Below are positions 60,768 through 64,000 of a DNA stretch of 64,000 nt, one piece after another. The position numbers and the translations under genes were made by a program. The notes under the pieces were generated by a model that worked only from the letters and a program-made list of their open reading frames with translations, did not search any database and was not told the DNA's origin. The DNA lies in assembly GCF_000373905.1 (NCBI RefSeq), contig NZ_KB892705.1, positions 1,240,001 to 1,304,000 of the forward strand. Direction: 5' to 3'. Position 1 is the first letter of the stretch; every line of letters begins with the position of its first letter. This stretch comes from Mycobacterium sp. 155 (GTDB taxonomy: Bacteria > Actinomycetota > Actinomycetes > Mycobacteriales > Mycobacteriaceae).

Positions 60768-63119
60768 TTACGCCGCAGCCGCCGCGAACTGCTCGGCCGG
60801 CTCGAGCGCCTGCGCGATGATGTCGGCCACGTCGGTCATCGGCTTGACCTCCAGTGCCTCGAGCACCTCGGCGGGCACCTCATCGAGATCGGGCTCGTTG
60901 CGTTGCGGGATGAAGACCGTCTTCAGCCCCGCCCGTTGTGCCGCAAGCAGTTTCTGCTTGACGCCGCCGATGGGCAACACGCGGCCGTTCAGAGTGACCT
61001 CACCGGTCATGCCGACATCGCCGCGGACCTGCCGCCCGGTTGCCATCGACACCAGAGCAGTCACCATCGTGACACCCGCCGACGGGCCGTCCTTGGGCAC
61101 CGCCCCGGCGGGTACGTGGACGTGAATCTGCCGGTTGAGCGCCTTGGGGTCGACGCCCAACTGCTCGGCGTGCGCACGCACGTAGGACAGTGCGATCTGC
61201 GCTGATTCCTTCATCACGTCACCCAGCTGACCGGTCAGCTTCAGCCCTGGCTCGCCATCGTTGGCGTTCGCCTCGATGTAGAGCACGTCGCCACCCAGAC
61301 CTGTGACGGCCAGACCGGTCGCCACCCCCGGCACCGCGGTGCGCTCGGTGGATTCCGGCGTGAACCGCGGACGGCCCAGGTACTCGACCAGATCCGGCTC
61401 GTCGATCACGATCGGGGCCTCGGCCGAGTCCCTGCGGGAAAGCACCGTCGTGACCTTGCGCAGTGCCTTGGCCAGCAGCCGCTCGAATTGCCGCACACCC
61501 GGCTCTCGGGTGTAGTCCGCGGCGATCTTGCGCAAAGCTGCGTCAGTGACCGTAACCTCATCGGCCGTCAGTGCCGCGCGCTCGGCCTGCCGGGGCAACA
61601 GATAGTCCCGTGCGATGGCGACCTTGTCGTCCTCGGTGTAGCCGTCGAGCTGGATCAGCTCCATCCGGTCCAGCAGCGCCGACGGGATGTTTTCGATGAC
61701 GTTGGCGGTCGCCAGGAAGACGACGTCGGACAGGTCCAGATCCAGCTCCAGGTAGTGGTCGCGGAACGTGTGGTTCTGCGCGGGGTCAAGCACCTCCAGC
61801 AGCGCGGCCGACGGGTCGCCGCGGTAGTCGGAGCCCACCTTGTCGATCTCGTCCAGCAGCACAACAGGATTCATCGAGCCGGCCTCGCCGATGGCCCGCA
61901 CGATACGGCCCGGCAGCGCGCCGACATAGGTACGCCGGTGTCCACGGATCTCGGCTTCGTCGCGCACGCCGCCCAGGGCGACGCGCACGAACTTGCGGCC
62001 CAATGCGCGAGCGACGGACTCACCCAGGGACGTCTTGCCGACGCCCGGAGGACCGGCCAGCACCATTACGGCACCGGACCCCCGTCCGCCGACGACGGCC
62101 ATGCCGCGCTGGGTGCGTCGCGCTCGCACGGCCAGGTATTCGATGATGCGGTCCTTAACGTCGTCCAGCCCGTGGTGGTCGGCGTCGAGAATCTCTCGGG
62201 CACCCTTGAGGTCCGTCGAATCCTCGGTCTTGACGTTCCACGGCAGCTCCAGCACAGTGTCCAGCCAGGTGCGAATCCAGCCGCCCTCTGGGCTCTGCTC
62301 GCTGGACCGTTCCAGCTTGCCGACCTCGCGCAGCGCGGCTTCGCGCACCTTCTCCGGCAGATCGGCGGCTTCGACGCGCGCCCGGTAGTCGTCGACGGAA
62401 CCGGCGTCGTGTTCATCCGATTCACCCAGCTCCTTGCGGATGGCGGCCAGCTGCTGGCGCAGCAGGAATTCCTTCTGCTGCTTGTCCATCCCGGCCCGGA
62501 CATCCTCGGCGATCTTGTCGTTGAGTTCGACCTCGGCAAGGTGTTCGCCGGTCCAGTCGATCAGTACACGCAGCCGTTCGGCCACGTCGGCGGTCTCCAA
62601 CAGCTGACGCTTCTGGACGTCGGTCAGGTACGACGCGTAGCCGGCGGTGTCCGCCAGGGCGGATGGGTCGGTGATCTTGTTGACCACGTCGACAATCTGC
62701 CACGCCTCGCGGCGCTGCAGCATAGCCAGCAGCAGCTTCTTGTATTCGGCGGCCAGCGCCTTGGTCTCGTCGGTGGCCTCGGGCTCAGGCGCCTCATCCA
62801 CCTCGACCCACAGGGTGGTACCGGGTCCGGTGGTGCCGGGCCCGATGTGAGCGCGCCGCTCGCCACGGACGACGGCGCCGGCACCGCCACCGGGCATGCG
62901 GCCAACCTGCACGATCGACGCGATCACGCCATGGGTGGGGTAGCGGTCATCCAGGCGTGGCGCGATCAGCAGTTTGCCGGACTCTCCGGTCGGAGCTGCA
63001 GCTTGTGCTGCTTCGATAGCCGCGCGCGCAGCGTCGTCGAGCTCGATCGGCACCACCATGCCAGGCAGCAGGATCGGTTCTTCGACGAACAACACCGGCA
63101 CAGAAATTGGTTCGGACAT
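60768..63119 (-). CDS. lon: ATP-dependent protease Lon
   Basis: A 783-residue Lon protease: N-terminal LAN domain ([21 protein letters not shown]), a long middle coil, an AAA+ domain with Walker [10 protein letters not shown] and a C-terminal protease domain with catalytic Ser in [12 protein letters not shown] and Lys in the [14 protein letters not shown] region. The ATG at 63119 is used (the ORF opens one TTG earlier). M. tuberculosis lacks lon; rapid growers keep it, so it helps place the organism. An HspR-type HAIR element lies just upstream. Confidence 0.97.
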   Translation of the reverse strand: MSEPISVPVLFVEEPILLPGMVVPIELDDAARAAIEAAQAAAPTGESGKLLIAPRLDDRYPTHGVIASIVQVGRMPGGGAGAVVRGERRAHIGPGTTGPGTTLWVEVDEAPEPEATDETKALAAEYKKLLLAMLQRREAWQIVDVVNKITDPSALADTAGYASYLTDVQKRQLLETADVAERLRVLIDWTGEHLAEVELNDKIAEDVRAGMDKQQKEFLLRQQLAAIRKELGESDEHDAGSVDDYRARVEAADLPEKVREAALREVGKLERSSEQSPEGGWIRTWLDTVLELPWNVKTEDSTDLKGAREILDADHHGLDDVKDRIIEYLAVRARRTQRGMAVVGGRGSGAVMVLAGPPGVGKTSLGESVARALGRKFVRVALGGVRDEAEIRGHRRTYVGALPGRIVRAIGEAGSMNPVVLLDEIDKVGSDYRGDPSAALLEVLDPAQNHTFRDHYLELDLDLSDVVFLATANVIENIPSALLDRMELIQLDGYTEDDKVAIARDYLLPRQAERAALTADEVTVTDAALRKIAADYTREPGVRQFERLLAKALRKVTTVLSRRDSAEAPIVIDEPDLVEYLGRPRFTPESTERTAVPGVATGLAVTGLGGDVLYIEANANDGEPGLKLTGQLGDVMKESAQIALSYVRAHAEQLGVDPKALNRQIHVHVPAGAVPKDGPSAGVTMVTALVSMATGRQVRGDVGMTGEVTLNGRVLPIGGVKQKLLAAQRAGLKTVFIPQRNEPDLDEVPAEVLEALEVKPMTDVADIIAQALEPAEQFAAAAA

Positions 63120-63131
63120 CAAACCTCCAAA

Positions 63132-63152
63132 GTTCAGTCTGATGCACTCAAC
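63132..63152 (-). promoter_or_regulatory. HAIR-like HspR operator upstream of lon
   Basis: On the lon strand the sequence reads GTTGAGT-GCATCAG-ACTGAAC, which agrees with the HspR box CTTGAGT-N7-ACTCAAG at 11 of 14 arm positions with the correct 7-base spacer. It lies 13 bp before the lon start codon. Known from Streptomyces: HspR represses lon, dnaK and clpB, so heat shock control is likely. Confidence 0.7.
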
Positions 63153-63227
63153 CCTGTCAGGCGCTGGTTTGTTCCCGGAGATGAATTCGGCCCTGCCGGA
63201 GCCTGCCTTTGCGGCCGCAGGAGTGGG

Positions 63228-64000
63228 TCAGGTGTAGGCGACGTGGACGCGCTGGATGTGGCCTTCGAACGGGAACGGTGCGCGTTCGCGGTAGTCGAGC
63301 GATACCGGCGAACCCAGGCAGGTGCCGATGTCGAGGCAGTCGTTGGCCGTGAACAGCAGCGGTGCACTGATCGGTACCTGACCGCTCGCAATCATTTCAC
63401 CGTTGCGCGCGATGCTGATGTTCAGTGGGCCGGCTGGGCGCGGTTCGGCATATTGCGTCGTGACGGTGAGAGTGGCACGTCCCGGTGGCACCTTTTCGGC
63501 TGAGCGGATCTTGGTGCGCGACAGGATGAACAGGTTGTACTCGTAGCAGAGGTAGCCGTCGTCGAGATAGAGAGTCAGCCCGCCTGCCGCGGCGCCGAGG
63601 GCGTAGAGCACTCCGTTGGCGGCGGCGGGGATGTCGACATCGATGGTGACGACGTTGTTCTTGTTGCCCAGTGCCGGTGCGCAGAACTCCGGCATGCGTA
63701 CCGTGTCGCCGGAGAACTCCCACTGCTGATACGGGGGAGCGATGCGCAGCTCGGGGTGATAGACGGGTACCCACAAGCCGCCACCGATGGGCAACACCGC
63801 ATTACGGGCGGCTTCGACGATGAACATCTCCCGCAGCTGGGCGAGTTTCTCGGGTATCTGGTCGGCGAGATCATTGGCCTGTGACCAGTCCTCGTCGAGG
63901 TGGTATAGCTCCCACTGGTCGTTGTCGGGGGTCCAGGTGGCGATGCCTTCAGGCATTCCGGGTAGCCACGGGAGCCGCGGGCCGCGGGCGCAGGCCATCC
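63228..64000 (-). CDS. Arylsulfatase (C-terminal part only)
   Basis: 257 residues of the C-terminus remain; the frame continues off the window. The segment WELYHLDEDWSQANDLADQIPEKL is the typical sulfatase pattern that follows the metal-binding domain, and the long beta-rich tail (LTLYLDDGYLCYEYNLF and VPPGRATLTVTTQY) is that of large mycobacterial AtsB/AtsD-type sulfatases. The active-site Cys-x-Pro-x-Arg would be in the missing part. Release of sulfate from esters is expected; partial gene so substrate cannot be judged. Confidence 0.85.
   Translation of the reverse strand, partial: MACARGPRLPWLPGMPEGIATWTPDNDQWELYHLDEDWSQANDLADQIPEKLAQLREMFIVEAARNAVLPIGGGLWVPVYHPELRIAPPYQQWEFSGDTVRMPEFCAPALGNKNNVVTIDVDIPAAANGVLYALGAAAGGLTLYLDDGYLCYEYNLFILSRTKIRSAEKVPPGRATLTVTTQYAEPRPAGPLNISIARNGEMIASGQVPISAPLLFTANDCLDIGTCLGSPVSLDYRERAPFPFEGHIQRVHVAYT

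Noticed and set aside
61488..63503. 671-codon open frame antisense to lon
   Set aside because: Lies opposite an unambiguous Lon protease; composition is that of an antisense shadow.

Overview
The window is high-GC DNA in the typical mycobacterial style (GTG starts are common, 4-base start/stop overlaps are frequent). Gene content and order match the region that runs from about Rv1819c to Rv1869c in Mycobacterium tuberculosis, with malQ (Rv1781c) close by. Features absent from the tubercle bacillus (full-length Lon, a LysM-lectin, a phosphoketolase, the lack of ESX-5 genes) suggest a rapid grower (Mycolicibacterium type, M. smegmatis-like). Orthologue names are from memory of those genomes; no search was run.

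Layout. 1-9.5 kb: end-truncated PknF-like kinase, a secreted protein, malQ, an MFS exporter, a paired SMR exporter, a type-B carboxylesterase, a LysM-lectin, a secreted S1 protease and an F420-type oxidoreductase divergent from a TetR regulator with two matching operator-like half sites. 10-14 kb: two tandem BacA/SbmA-like ABC transporters. 14-26 kb: secA2, pgsA2, a DUF881-sbp-DUF881 cluster, gcvH, garA, a MerR gene, a DUF151 gene, a second MerR gene, then a tandem glycine riboswitch and gcvB (glycine decarboxylase). 26-31 kb: a lipoprotein, a large vWA membrane protein and malate synthase G. 31-40 kb: CBS/DUF21 membrane protein pair, guaB1, gnd1, and a BlaR/BlaI-like pair. 39.7-40.7 kb: an iron-responsive module with two IdeR-type boxes, one gene and a locus matching the MrsI small RNA. 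40.7-53 kb: thioesterase, ndh, a degenerate SDR, modBC without modA, apa, a CDGP peptide, a GlsB-like membrane protein, adhA-like ADH, a CPBP protease, xfp phosphoketolase and a divergent polyol dehydrogenase. 53-64 kb: a four-gene overlapping operon (flavin reductase, DUF559-type nuclease, winged-helix protein, double-ATPase HerA-like protein), a DUF72 relic, a lipoprotein, an endonuclease III-like protein, lon with an HspR-type HAIR element, and the end of an arylsulfatase.

Functional themes: carbon flow around glycine, glyoxylate and glutamate (gcvH, gcvB, garA, glcB), envelope transport and secretion (BacA pair, secA2, apa), iron control (IdeR boxes, MrsI), and purine and pentose phosphate metabolism (guaB1, gnd1, xfp).

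The best candidates for something undescribed are: (1) the nuclease / winged-helix / double-ATPase operon at 53158-57964, which looks like a nucleic-acid-processing or defence module; and (2) a 27-bp repeat unit with the 16-base core TGCTCCTCGCGTCCGC that has been multiplied in frame inside two unrelated metabolic enzymes (3 copies in gcvB, 2 copies on the opposite coding strand in guaB1).
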